Below, in pieces: positions 6,988-18,688 of a DNA stretch of 64,000 nucleotides. How positions within the stretch are numbered: the first letter of the stretch is position 1; every line of letters starts with the position of its first letter. The notes beneath the pieces are model-generated. The model ran no database searches, was not told the DNA's origin, and saw nothing but the letters and a program-made list of their open reading frames with translations. Source of the DNA: Bacteroidota bacterium (GTDB lineage Bacteria > Bacteroidota > Bacteroidia > Flavobacteriales > Flavobacteriaceae); contig JAQCDS010000001.1 of assembly GCA_027620655.1 (NCBI GenBank), positions 124,001 to 188,000 of the forward strand, written 5' to 3'. The position numbers and the translations under genes are program-made.

Positions 6988-9334
6988 TATCTAATAATTG
7001 ATTTAAAGCTACTATATCGGAGATCAAAACTTGACGTGCTTTGCTGCCCTCAAAAGGCCCTACAATTCCAGCGGCTTCCAATTGATCAATAAGGCGTCCT
7101 GCTCGGTTATAACCTAATTTCAATTTTCGTTGCAATAATGAGGCTGAACCTTGTTGAGCAATTACAATAACTTCAGCAGCTTCACGAAACATTTGATCTC
7201 TATCGTTGATATCAATATCAAGACTTGTGCCAGATTCTTCACTTATATATTCTGGCAAAATATAGGCACTTGGGTAAGCTTTTTGTGAGCCAATAAATTC
7301 GGTGAGTCGTTCTACTTCAGGTGTATCAACAAAAGCACATTGAATACGAACTAAATCATTACCTTGGGTGTAAAGCATATCTCCACGTCCAATTAACTGA
7401 TCGGCTCCAGAACTATCTAAAATCGTTCTCGAATCAATTTTTGACGTCACTCTAAAGGCAATTCGTGCAGGGAAGTTGGCCTTGATAATCCCTGTAATTA
7501 CATTTACAGACGGACGTTGTGTGGCAATAATCAAATGAATCCCAATCGCTCTTGCAAGTTGTGCTAATCGTGCTATTGGGGTTTCAACTTCTTTTCCAGC
7601 AGTCATAATCAAATCCGCAAACTCGTCAACGACCAAAACAATATAAGGTAAAAACTTGTGTCCCTTGTTGGGGTTCAATTTTCTCGCTTTAAATTTTATA
7701 TTATATTCTTTGATATTTCTACAAAATGCAGCCTTTAACAAATCATAGCGGTTATCCATTTCAATACAGAGCGAATTTAAAGTATTGATAACCTTTGTAT
7801 TATCTGTAATAATCGCATCTTCCGAGTCGGGGAGTTTTGCTAAATAATGGCGCTCAATTTTATTAAATAAAGTCAATTCAACTTTCTTGGGGTCAACCAA
7901 AACGAATTTGACTTCGGCAGGGTGTTTTTTGTAGAGTAGGGAAGTTAAAACTGCATTTAAACCTACAGACTTTCCTTGACCAGTAGCCCCCGCCATAAGC
8001 AAGTGTGGCATTTTGGACAAATCGACAACAAAAGTTTCATTGCTAATTGTTTTCCCTAAGGCAATAGGCAATTCCATTTCAGATTTTTGAAATTTTTGTG
8101 ATGCAATCACGGATTTCATCGAAACGATCGTGGCATTTTTATTGGGAACTTCAATACCAATAGTTCCACGTCCTGGTATTGGCGCAATGATGCGTATACC
8201 TAAAGCAGAAAGCGAAAGCGCAATATCATCTTCTAGGTTTTTAATTTTTGATATACGGATTCCAGCATCCGGTATGATTTCATAAAGAGTTACCGTAGGA
8301 CCTACTGTCGCTTTGATGCTACTAATTCCTATTTTATAATTATTAAGGGTATCGACAATTTTATTTTTATTGTCTTCCAATTCTTCTTGGTCAATAGTTA
8401 TGCTCTCGGTATCGTATTTTTTTAGAAGTTCTAAAGACGGAAAAACAAAATTTGGCAACTCTAGTTTAGGGTCAACTTCACCAAAATCATCTACTAATTT
8501 GGCCGCCAAATTATCGGTTTCAGAAACTTCTTCTTTGGACACTGTAACTTCCATTTTTACATCCGATTCCTCAGAAGTTTCACTGGGGGCTTCGTTTTTG
8601 GTTATGCTCGAATGATTTTGAATGGTAGGTTCCAAATTCATTAGAGGCGTTTCAAAAGCAGACCCTGATGTATTCTCTTGTTTTTCTTCGGTAGTGTCTT
8701 CAAAAGTGTGTTCTATTGTTTCAAAAGTTTCGGTTTGTGCTGTGGGCGTTATCTTTTTTTGAATTGAAAAGAGCTTTGCAATTTGCTGTGGTGTAACTTT
8801 AAATCGAATAGCGATATAACAAATCAACCCAAAAAACAAGAGCAGAGCAGTCCCAATTTTACCAATATAATCTTGTAGAAATAAATTCAATTGATAGCCA
8901 ATTGTTCCTCCTAAGTTGGGTAGCGATTTAAAGACATATCCAAGAGTCATTGAACACCATATGATAATTAGTGTACCCCAAATCCAATGTCGAAATAAAC
9001 GTTGTTTAGAAGTATTCATCAAAACGCTAACTCCAGAAATAACCAATAGTCCCGAAAAGAGAAACGATGCAATACCAAAGCCTTTATAAACCATTAAATG
9101 ACTGATCCAAGCCCCAATTTTGCTCAGCCAATTGTTGGTTGGTATGGCTCTGTTTGTAAAACTATTAAGGGTACTTTGATCGCTATTCCCTGTAAAGAAA
9201 TACGAAAGAATAGAAATAAAAACCAACACGCCTAAAATCACCAAAAAACTACCAAATACAAGCCGTTGTGGGTTGGTTAGGGTAATTTCTGGAAGGATTG
9301 ATTTTTTATTTTTTTGGCCCGTTGTTCTGGTCAT
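6974..9334 (-). CDS. ftsK: FtsK/SpoIIIE-type DNA translocase
   Basis: A 786-residue septal DNA pump. The N-terminus has about four membrane spans (roughly 25-190), then a low-complexity acidic linker (about 200-290), then the RecA-like motor with Walker A GATGQGKSVGLN and Walker B VLVVDEFADL, and the conserved LARAIGIHLIIATQRPSVNVITG. The C-terminal winged-helix gamma domain (LLQRKLKLGYNRAGRLIDQLEAAGIVGP region) would read polar KOPS-like signals. It clears chromosome ends at division and activates XerCD. It is the first gene of a four-gene block and overlaps lolA by 14 bases. Confidence 0.95.
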   Translation of the reverse strand: MTRTTGQKNKKSILPEITLTNPQRLVFGSFLVILGVLVFISILSYFFTGNSDQSTLNSFTNRAIPTNNWLSKIGAWISHLMVYKGFGIASFLFSGLLVISGVSVLMNTSKQRLFRHWIWGTLIIIWCSMTLGYVFKSLPNLGGTIGYQLNLFLQDYIGKIGTALLLFFGLICYIAIRFKVTPQQIAKLFSIQKKITPTAQTETFETIEHTFEDTTEEKQENTSGSAFETPLMNLEPTIQNHSSITKNEAPSETSEESDVKMEVTVSKEEVSETDNLAAKLVDDFGEVDPKLELPNFVFPSLELLKKYDTESITIDQEELEDNKNKIVDTLNNYKIGISSIKATVGPTVTLYEIIPDAGIRISKIKNLEDDIALSLSALGIRIIAPIPGRGTIGIEVPNKNATIVSMKSVIASQKFQKSEMELPIALGKTISNETFVVDLSKMPHLLMAGATGQGKSVGLNAVLTSLLYKKHPAEVKFVLVDPKKVELTLFNKIERHYLAKLPDSEDAIITDNTKVINTLNSLCIEMDNRYDLLKAAFCRNIKEYNIKFKARKLNPNKGHKFLPYIVLVVDEFADLIMTAGKEVETPIARLAQLARAIGIHLIIATQRPSVNVITGIIKANFPARIAFRVTSKIDSRTILDSSGADQLIGRGDMLYTQGNDLVRIQCAFVDTPEVERLTEFIGSQKAYPSAYILPEYISEESGTSLDIDINDRDQMFREAAEVIVIAQQGSASLLQRKLKLGYNRAGRLIDQLEAAGIVGPFEGSKARQVLISDIVALNQLLDNEIS

Positions 9335-9354
9335 ACGTTTTTTGTGGTTGGAAA

Positions 9355-9362
9355 CAAAAATA
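9355..9362 (-). promoter_or_regulatory. -7 element (TATTTTTG) for the ftsK block
   Basis: The minus strand reads TATTTTTG 20 bases before the ftsK ATG, matching TAnnTTTG. Confidence 0.5.
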
Positions 9363-9407
9363 CAAATTAATAAACTTTATTTGAATAGCGCATAGAAATT
9401 TGTTTTA

Positions 9408-9440
9408 AATAAAAAAAGACCTAGCATTTACTAGGTCTTT
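9408..9440 (-). terminator. Intrinsic terminator of katG
   Basis: A 10-bp perfect inverted repeat (AAAGACCTAG at 9415-9424 and CTAGGTCTTT at 9431-9440, six-base loop) is followed on the minus strand by a T-rich run. It lies 21 bases beyond the katG stop. Confidence 0.9.
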
Positions 9441-9461
9441 CTAAATAAAATCTATGTTTAA

Positions 9462-11609
<2,148 letters not shown>

Positions 11610-11616
11610 TTATTCT

Positions 11617-11624
11617 CAAATTTA
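11617..11624 (-). promoter_or_regulatory. -7 element (TAAATTTG) for katG
   Basis: TAAATTTG on the minus strand, 31 bases before the katG ATG, matches TAnnTTTG. No OxyR-type operator could be recognised. Confidence 0.5.
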
Positions 11625-11689
11625 CGAATTAAAATGGTTTGTGTATAGAAAATAATTATTGTTAATTCTTATTCATCAATAATGAATAC

Positions 11690-13177
11690 CTATACATTCG
11701 ATTTTATAGTTTTAATTTTAAATTTCACAGCAGCGACTAAGAGCGTCATAAAAGGACTGATCCAATTAAAAAATGTATACAAAAAGTAATCTGCAACAGA
11801 GACACCCAACACTCCACTTTGATAGGCACCACAGGTATTCCATGGGACAAGCACAGAGGTTACTGTACCAGAATCTTCCAATGTTCGACTTAAATTTTCT
11901 GGCGCTAGGCCTTTATCTTGATATGCTTTTTTAAACATTTTTCCAGGAACAACAAGTGCCAAATATTGATCGGAAGCTGTTACATTTAGCGCCAAACAAC
12001 TGGCTACTGTACTTGCAAATAGTCCAAAAGTGGTAGTCGCTAAACTTAGAAGCGCTTTGCTTATTCTTGACAATGCCCCAATGGCATCCATCACACCACC
12101 AAATACCATAGCACAAATAATCAACCAAATTGTCCCCAACATTCCGCTCATACCACCAGAAGAAAATAAATCATTAAGCTCTGAACTGGATGTCTCTACA
12201 GCAGTATCAACAGTCATGGCTTGCATGACACCTTTGTATGCCGATTTAAAATCAAGTGTTTCTACGCCAGTTATTTGTGTGAGAATATGAGGTTGTGCAA
12301 TAATTGCTGCAATTGCTGCTAGAAGTGTTCCTAGAAGTAAGGCCACCAACGGCGGTGTTTTTTTTACGATTAAAGCGATAACTATAACTGGGACTATAAA
12401 TAGGAGTGGAGAGATATTAAAGGCATTGCCGATGGCTTCAAGTTGTTCTGAAATATTTGGTGTTCCAGAGACATCTAGATTTAATCCAATGATTAAAAAA
12501 AGAATTAAGGTAATAACAAAAGTAGGCACCGTTGTAATGGCCATATATTTGATATGCTCAAACAAATCTCCTCCTGCCATAGCAGGTGCAAGATTTGTGG
12601 TATCGCTAAGCGGTGACATTTTATCTCCAAAATAAGCTCCAGAAAGCACAGCTCCGGCGGTCATTCCTAAAGAAATTCCAAGTGTTTCGCCAATACCTAT
12701 CAGTGCAATACCAACTGTTGCAGAGGTGGTCCAACTACTTCCTGTTGCAATAGAAATAATGGCACAAATAAGGACACATGCCACAAGAAAAAATGTGGGG
12801 TTTAATATTTGCAAACCATAATAAATCATTGTAGGGATAATGCCACTAACTAACCATGTACCAGCCAATGCACCAACCATAAGCAATATAAGTAAAGCTC
12901 CAGTTGTTGTTTTAAGGTTTTCGGCAACTTCATCAATCATTTGACGGTAATTAACTTTGTTAAAAAATCCAACAATAGCAGCTACAGCAGCACCTAGAAG
13001 TAAAATAAATTGATTGCTTCCACTAAGGGCATCATCGCCAAATACAAAAAAAACATTGTAGAAAAGCATCAAAACAAGTGCAATAACAGGGATTAGGGCT
13101 TCTCCAATAGAGAGTTCCTTGTTTTCTACAATGTGTACGTGTTTTGGATCGGAGGATTGGGTATTTTGTTGTTCCAT
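11690..13177 (-). CDS. nhaC: NhaC-family Na+/H+ antiporter
   Basis: A 495-residue polytopic membrane protein with about 11-12 hydrophobic spans after a 25-residue hydrophilic start. Family landmarks are ATGSSWTTSATVGIALIGIG and GAYFGDKMSPLSDTTNLAPAM, where the conserved polar and acidic residues lie in the ion path. NhaC proteins exchange sodium for protons, useful for salt and pH balance; some relatives (MleN) swap malate for lactate, so the substrate is not fixed. The gene stands alone, and a palindrome (13204-13215) precedes its start. Confidence 0.88.
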   Translation of the reverse strand: MEQQNTQSSDPKHVHIVENKELSIGEALIPVIALVLMLFYNVFFVFGDDALSGSNQFILLLGAAVAAIVGFFNKVNYRQMIDEVAENLKTTTGALLILLMVGALAGTWLVSGIIPTMIYYGLQILNPTFFLVACVLICAIISIATGSSWTTSATVGIALIGIGETLGISLGMTAGAVLSGAYFGDKMSPLSDTTNLAPAMAGGDLFEHIKYMAITTVPTFVITLILFLIIGLNLDVSGTPNISEQLEAIGNAFNISPLLFIVPVIVIALIVKKTPPLVALLLGTLLAAIAAIIAQPHILTQITGVETLDFKSAYKGVMQAMTVDTAVETSSSELNDLFSSGGMSGMLGTIWLIICAMVFGGVMDAIGALSRISKALLSLATTTFGLFASTVASCLALNVTASDQYLALVVPGKMFKKAYQDKGLAPENLSRTLEDSGTVTSVLVPWNTCGAYQSGVLGVSVADYFLYTFFNWISPFMTLLVAAVKFKIKTIKSNV

Positions 13178-13203
13178 TAAAGAATAGACTTTTATTGTTA
13201 TTC

Positions 13204-13215
13204 TGTAATATTACA
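13204..13215. promoter_or_regulatory. Palindrome TGTAATATTACA upstream of nhaC
   Basis: A perfect 12-base palindrome lies 27 bases before the nhaC start. A similar one (TGTAATTTTACA) precedes kdsB at 45957. It might be an operator, but AT-rich DNA gives such palindromes by chance. Confidence 0.25.
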
Positions 13216-13250
13216 ATTTTTGAAAGTTTTGTGCAACCAGAAATAAATCT

Positions 13251-15665
13251 CTAGCGAAGTTTTGGAAATGCAATTGGATCAGATTCGTGAAGAATACTAT
13301 AGGCAGCTTCAAAAATATCTTCTTTTGAAGGTTTACTAAAATAATCTCCATCAGAACCATAAGCGGGGCGATGTGCTTTGGCAGTAAGAGTTTCAGGTTT
13401 ACTGTCTAAAAATTCATAAGCATTATTTTGCTTTAAAATTTCAGTCAAAATATAGGCGGAAGCTCCACCAGGAACATCTTCATCTACAATAAGTAATCGG
13501 TTTGTTTTTGCAATACTTTTTGATATTTCATGATTTAAATCAAAAGGAATTAGAGATTGTACATCAATAACTTCAGCATCAATACCAACTTCTGCAAGTT
13601 CTCGTGCGGCAACTTCTACAATACGAAGTGTAGACCCATATGAAACTATAGTAAGATCATTGCCTTCTTTGATGCATTCAACTTCTCCAATTTTAGTTTT
13701 AAAAGCACCTAAATTGTTTGGTTTTTTTTCTTTTAAACGATAGCCATTAAGACATTCAATAACAAGTGCTGGTTGATCACCTTCAAGTAATGTATTGTAA
13801 AATCCTGCAGCTTTTGTCATATTTCTTGGTACAAGAATATGTATACCTCTAAGCAATCCCAAAAGACCTCCCATTTGTGAACCAGAATGCCAAATTCCTT
13901 CCAGTCGGTGACCTCTTGTTCGAATAATCATTGGAGCTTTTTGCTTTCCTAGAGTTCTGTAATGCAAAGTAGAAAGGTCATCACTTATGGTATGAAGTGC
14001 ATATAAAATATAATCTAAGTATTGAATTTCTGCAATGGGGCGAAGGCCTCTCAAAGCCATCCCAATAGCTTGTCCTATAATTGTAGCTTCACGAATACCT
14101 GCATCGGCCACACGCATTTCACCATGTTTTTCTTGAAGCCCTTCTAATCCTTGATTTACGTCACCTATAGCTCCTGAATCCTGACCGAAAACAAGTGCTT
14201 CTGGATATTTAGAAAATATACTATCAAAGTTGTCTCGTAAAATAATACGTCCGTCTACAAACTCTGGAGTAGGGTCGTATGTCGGTGCAAAAGCCTCAAT
14301 GCTTTCAGGTCTTTTGTTGGATTCACTGTAGAGTAAACTGCTGTATTTTTCTTGAGTAGTTTTGGCATAGTTGTTTATCCAAGATACTAATGCGTTTTTT
14401 TCAGGAGAATTGTCATTAATAAAATACTTTAAGATGCTTCTTGAAGTTCCCATAACATCTTTTCGCATAGGATCTTTTAATGCTTCAAGTTGTGAAATTT
14501 CTTTTTCAATAAACACTTTTTGAGGAGATTTTGCCGCTGCATTTCGAATCAAACCAATGACGGTTGATTGTTCGGCTTTAATTGGATTTAAAAAGTCATT
14601 CCAAGCTTTTATCCTGCCTTGTTTTACTTTTGCTTTAATCTGTTTTTCAAGTTCAAACAATTCGTCTTCAGTAGCAATGTTGTTTGTAACAATCCAGTTT
14701 TTAAATTTTAGATTACAATCATTTGAACGTTCCCATTGTAAACGTTTTGGATTTTTATAACGCTCATGCGATCCAGAAGTAGAGTGTCCCTGTGGTTGTG
14801 TCAATTCATCAACATGAATAAGAACAGGAACGTGTTCTTCTCTTGCAATGCGCCCTGCTTTTTCATAGGTATTGATGAGCTCAACATAATCCCAGCCTTT
14901 TACATTTAGAATTTCATAACCCTTATCTTTGTCGTCCCTTTGGAAACCACTTAATATCTTTGAAATGTTCTCTTTTGTAGTTTGGTGCTTAGCATGAACT
15001 GAAATCCCATAATCATCGTCCCAAACACTTATCACCATTGGAACTTGCAATACACCTGCAGCATTTATAGTTTCAAAAAACAACCCTTCGCTTGTGCTGG
15101 CATTTCCTATAGTTCCCCAAGCAACTTCTTTTCCATTATTAGAAAATTTATGAGACTCATCAAACCCCTTTAGATTTTTATATACTTTTGAAGCTTGTGC
15201 TAGTCCAAGAAGTCGAGGCATTTGACCGGCAGTAGGAGAGATGTCTGAACTTGAATTTTTTTGTTCAGTTAAATTCTTCCAATTGAAATTTTCATCTAAG
15301 GAGTGAGTTACAAAATGACCACCCATTTGTCGACCTGCACTCATAGGATCAAAATTGATGTCGGTGTGGGCATATAATCCAGCAAAAAATTGCTCAACAG
15401 TAAGTTCGCCAATGGCCATCATAAAGGTTTGATCGCGGTAATAACCAGACCTAAAATCTCCTTTTTGAAAGGCTTTTGCCCAAGCCAATTGAGGTAATTC
15501 TTTGCCACCACCAAAAATGCCAAATTTAGCTTTACCAGTTAGTACCTCTCTACGTCCCAAAAGGCTACATTCTCGGCTTGTTACAGCGATCTCATAGTCG
15601 TAAAGAACTTCTGATTTAAATTCTTCAAAAGTGATGCTTTCAGCAATCTTACTATTGGTGGGCAT
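13251..15665 (-). CDS. Fused alpha/beta E1 subunit of a branched-chain-type 2-oxo acid dehydrogenase
   Basis: This 804-residue protein joins the two E1 subunits of a thiamin-diphosphate 2-oxo acid dehydrogenase. The alpha part (about 1-400) carries the cofactor region GTIGNASTSEGLFFETINAA and the loop GHSTSGSHERYKNP. The beta part (about 470-804) carries VADAGIREATIIGQAIGMALRG, IAEIQYLDYI and HSGSQMGGLLG. It likely decarboxylates branched-chain 2-oxo acids and passes the acyl group to a lipoyl E2 that is not encoded nearby. In the cofactor motif the usual GDG is replaced by GNA. Fused forms are common in Bacteroidetes. The exact 2-oxo acid cannot be told from sequence. Confidence 0.88.
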   Translation of the reverse strand: MPTNSKIAESITFEEFKSEVLYDYEIAVTSRECSLLGRREVLTGKAKFGIFGGGKELPQLAWAKAFQKGDFRSGYYRDQTFMMAIGELTVEQFFAGLYAHTDINFDPMSAGRQMGGHFVTHSLDENFNWKNLTEQKNSSSDISPTAGQMPRLLGLAQASKVYKNLKGFDESHKFSNNGKEVAWGTIGNASTSEGLFFETINAAGVLQVPMVISVWDDDYGISVHAKHQTTKENISKILSGFQRDDKDKGYEILNVKGWDYVELINTYEKAGRIAREEHVPVLIHVDELTQPQGHSTSGSHERYKNPKRLQWERSNDCNLKFKNWIVTNNIATEDELFELEKQIKAKVKQGRIKAWNDFLNPIKAEQSTVIGLIRNAAAKSPQKVFIEKEISQLEALKDPMRKDVMGTSRSILKYFINDNSPEKNALVSWINNYAKTTQEKYSSLLYSESNKRPESIEAFAPTYDPTPEFVDGRIILRDNFDSIFSKYPEALVFGQDSGAIGDVNQGLEGLQEKHGEMRVADAGIREATIIGQAIGMALRGLRPIAEIQYLDYILYALHTISDDLSTLHYRTLGKQKAPMIIRTRGHRLEGIWHSGSQMGGLLGLLRGIHILVPRNMTKAAGFYNTLLEGDQPALVIECLNGYRLKEKKPNNLGAFKTKIGEVECIKEGNDLTIVSYGSTLRIVEVAARELAEVGIDAEVIDVQSLIPFDLNHEISKSIAKTNRLLIVDEDVPGGASAYILTEILKQNNAYEFLDSKPETLTAKAHRPAYGSDGDYFSKPSKEDIFEAAYSILHESDPIAFPKLR

Positions 15666-15683
15666 TGTTGGTTAAATTTTTTG

Positions 15684-15691
15684 CAAATATA
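15684..15691 (-). promoter_or_regulatory. -7 element (TATATTTG) for the E1 gene
   Basis: TATATTTG on the minus strand lies 18 bases before the ATG of the E1 gene and matches TAnnTTTG. Confidence 0.55.
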
Positions 15692-15824
15692 GAAATTATA
15701 TGGATATAGGGCAACCATATTGAGTGTTAAAAAACTGAGTAAAATGCAACAAAAATTAGATTTAAAACTTATAAATTAATAAACTCTTATTTAAAATTAT
15801 TGTTTATTAAAATTTCAATAATAC

Positions 15825-18644
15825 TTAAAACCATTTTCTTGTTAGAAGTAATGAAAGTTTAGAAATGTCTGTAGTGATTACAAAACGAATTTTTTGAGAA
15901 TAATTTTCTTGATCAATTTCCCAACCTAGATTGGAATACACAGGAAAATATATTTCGAAGAAATCTGTTATTAAGTCCAATCTTATACCAGAACCGTAGG
16001 CAAAAAACGCTTGGTTAAATTTATTTTTTACCCATCCAATATCACCATAAACTTGTATGTATCGCCAAAGCGATGCACTCGCGTTTACTGTTGTCATCCA
16101 TTGATTAGCAAAACCAGGTTCTAGTCTAGATTTGAATCCCCCGTCTGCAATTATAAGTTGTTGAGATAAAAATCCTGTAGACTCCGATTGGCCGATATAA
16201 TTATATTCAAACAAATAATCTGTTGGGCGATCCAGTGCAAAATCAAAATTTCTTTCGTTGCTTGGTAATGTATTATAAAGAAAAGTTCCCGCAAACAGTC
16301 TTAAATTATAATGTCTGTCTTTCGGAGTTCTTTTTCTAATTTCATAGTCCAAATTGAATTTTCCAAAATCATTTGAAAATTGTAAATCTAATGACCAATT
16401 CTTAAATTTATGGATATTGTTATTGATGTCAGAATAACGCACATTAAACACATTATAGGGTGGAATCGTATTTTCATCAGTAATACTTCGTGATTCGTCT
16501 TTTTGGATGCTAATGTACCGCAATGTTAATTTTTGAACTGCATTTGAGCGTAAATTGAAAGGTTCTCTAAAATTAAACTGAATATAGGGTTGAACTTTGG
16601 TAATAAATGCATCATAATCAAAGCTAGACCGATCGATTGTAATTCCAAATTTAGTATTGTATAGTTTACCATCTTCGTGAAAAGCATTGTAAACCAATTT
16701 CCCAAACCCTGTTATGGTTTTGGACTCCATGCCATACACAGGTGCAAAACCATAAAGAAAAGGCCTCGTCAACGCACCTCTGTTGTTAAAATTTAAACCA
16801 ATTTTTAAACCGTCATAAATATTTTGAAATTCTGCAATTGGAATGACATAAATTTGACTTTTTGTAGGATCTTCAACATCGCGTAAAAACCGCAATTGCA
16901 ATGGCTTGTTAAATAAACTTCCTTGTTCTAAATTTTTCCAGTTATTTCTTCGATTAAATTCAGGAGTGAAGTGCTTATAATTTAATGCGAGGTGATCTGC
17001 TCCATTGTTTTGTATTGAAAACTGTTTTTCTTCTGTAAATCCTTCAAGCCAATCACTCGAAATTTCACGACCATCTCTAAATGATGAAATTGTGATTGGG
17101 TATGCGCCTTTTCTTAAGTTTTTGACTGAAAAATATATCGAGTCTTTTTCTTTTTTTGTTGATGTTATTTTATAATCCGCATGGTATACATTTGATACAA
17201 AATCATTAAAAAACCAATCAATATTTTTTTCTGTTTTTTGACTTAAATAATCTTTAAAATCTGCCGTTGAAGTTTTTCTAAATTCATGAAACTCAACAAA
17301 CTCTTTAAGCCAATTTAGTTCATCTTTTTCATCCAAATAAGACTTTAAATACATTAACCCAACACCTGCTTTGAATTTTGAAGTATGGCGCTGATTAAAA
17401 TTAATTAAATCTTCTCGCTTTGTGTTCAATGCCTGATCTTTCCCTGTACGCATAATTTGATAATAGGTCAATCGATACTGTTCGGCATAGTCTAATTTTG
17501 AAAAATTAAACGCTCGAACTCCCCAAACATTTGCCAATTTTCCTAATAATTTTTGCTCTGGGTAATAGGCGTCAATGTATCGTATAAGAAGTAGAAGTTC
17601 AAAACCGCTTTTTAGCCAATATTCATGCCTTGAATCGAGCACCAAAACTTCGTTCAAATACTTTTTTATCACATTTTCAGCAATTGAAATTTCATGCTCA
17701 AATTCTTTAGAAAAAGGCGATAAAATATCAGGTAAGAAAGCCAATCCATAAAGTGGATTTTTTTTAAACTCTATATTTGATAAAAGTAATTTTTGTTTTG
17801 GATAGGGTGTAATATTTTGATTTAAAAAATTAGTAATTTTTCTAAAATATTCTTTTTCGCTATCTCTATCAATTTTTTTACTTTTAATGTTTGTGATTAC
17901 AGTTAAAGAATCTAGAGGATATGATTTAAATTCTTCTGTTGTTAAAAACATCTTTGTTTCAATGACATTTTCTCCCTCAAATTGGTAGACTTTTGCATCA
18001 TTTATTTCTTTAATATTTACCACATCTAAAGCAGTATGTGCCAAATAATGTTTAGGTAAGGTCATGTGTATTTTGGTATGCATTGGGGGTGAATACAAGT
18101 CATCTAAATTTTGATTACTATATAATTTCCATGCTTTACCATCAAAAACGGCAGGAGTCATATACCAGCTTTCAAGGGCGTAATTTCCTTTTTTGTCAAC
18201 ACCATAATCTGTAAAACGATCATTTTGAATTTTTACACTGTAATTCAAATTTAGAGTAATGGACTCATTTGGTCCTAAAGGAGATTTTAATTTAACCTTT
18301 AAAATATCTTCTTGAGTTTCTAAATGGTAAAATTCTAATACTTCATCTACCGAATTTAAAATTTCTTTTATTGTTGTGAATCCTCTTTTTTTTGATTTGG
18401 CGATATAAAGGCTTGTATTAAATTCATTAAGGAACTTCTCAGCTAGAGGAGTTGTAGGACTGCTATAACTTGAGGCCCAATCCGTAAAATAAATTTCGTT
18501 TAATGGCGTATCAAAATGGTTTTGAAATTTGAGCTTTTGTTGAATTTCAATAGTTTGTGTCTCGGTATTAAGCACCGCATCAACCTCGTTGTAATGTTGG
18601 CTATGTGCAATAAAATACCCGCTCAAAAGTGAAACTATAAGCAA
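15825..18644 (-). CDS. M1-peptidase-like protein with C-terminal outer-membrane barrel, zinc motif missing
   Basis: The N-terminal two thirds follow the M1 aminopeptidase layout: a beta-rich domain, then WLKSGFEL (343-350), the counterpart of the WLxEGFA segment, and helical parts ending in WFFNDFV. No HExxH occurs anywhere; the expected spot (about 320-329) reads IAENVIKKY, and the third zinc ligand is also absent. From about residue 600 the sequence turns into alternating aromatic beta strands and ends in TRKWF, typical of an outer-membrane barrel. So it is probably a non-catalytic surface protein; its role is unknown. The frame has no ATG at the start: TTG at 18644 is the annotated choice, but the frame is open upstream and reads NLRKPIIIPFK, which would give a better signal peptide. 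Last gene of the uvrD operon. Confidence 0.7.
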   Translation of the reverse strand: MLIVSLLSGYFIAHSQHYNEVDAVLNTETQTIEIQQKLKFQNHFDTPLNEIYFTDWASSYSSPTTPLAEKFLNEFNTSLYIAKSKKRGFTTIKEILNSVDEVLEFYHLETQEDILKVKLKSPLGPNESITLNLNYSVKIQNDRFTDYGVDKKGNYALESWYMTPAVFDGKAWKLYSNQNLDDLYSPPMHTKIHMTLPKHYLAHTALDVVNIKEINDAKVYQFEGENVIETKMFLTTEEFKSYPLDSLTVITNIKSKKIDRDSEKEYFRKITNFLNQNITPYPKQKLLLSNIEFKKNPLYGLAFLPDILSPFSKEFEHEISIAENVIKKYLNEVLVLDSRHEYWLKSGFELLLLIRYIDAYYPEQKLLGKLANVWGVRAFNFSKLDYAEQYRLTYYQIMRTGKDQALNTKREDLINFNQRHTSKFKAGVGLMYLKSYLDEKDELNWLKEFVEFHEFRKTSTADFKDYLSQKTEKNIDWFFNDFVSNVYHADYKITSTKKEKDSIYFSVKNLRKGAYPITISSFRDGREISSDWLEGFTEEKQFSIQNNGADHLALNYKHFTPEFNRRNNWKNLEQGSLFNKPLQLRFLRDVEDPTKSQIYVIPIAEFQNIYDGLKIGLNFNNRGALTRPFLYGFAPVYGMESKTITGFGKLVYNAFHEDGKLYNTKFGITIDRSSFDYDAFITKVQPYIQFNFREPFNLRSNAVQKLTLRYISIQKDESRSITDENTIPPYNVFNVRYSDINNNIHKFKNWSLDLQFSNDFGKFNLDYEIRKRTPKDRHYNLRLFAGTFLYNTLPSNERNFDFALDRPTDYLFEYNYIGQSESTGFLSQQLIIADGGFKSRLEPGFANQWMTTVNASASLWRYIQVYGDIGWVKNKFNQAFFAYGSGIRLDLITDFFEIYFPVYSNLGWEIDQENYSQKIRFVITTDISKLSLLLTRKWF

Positions 18645-18688
18645 GATTTTAAAGGGTATTATTATGGGCTTTCTTAAGTTGATAATGA

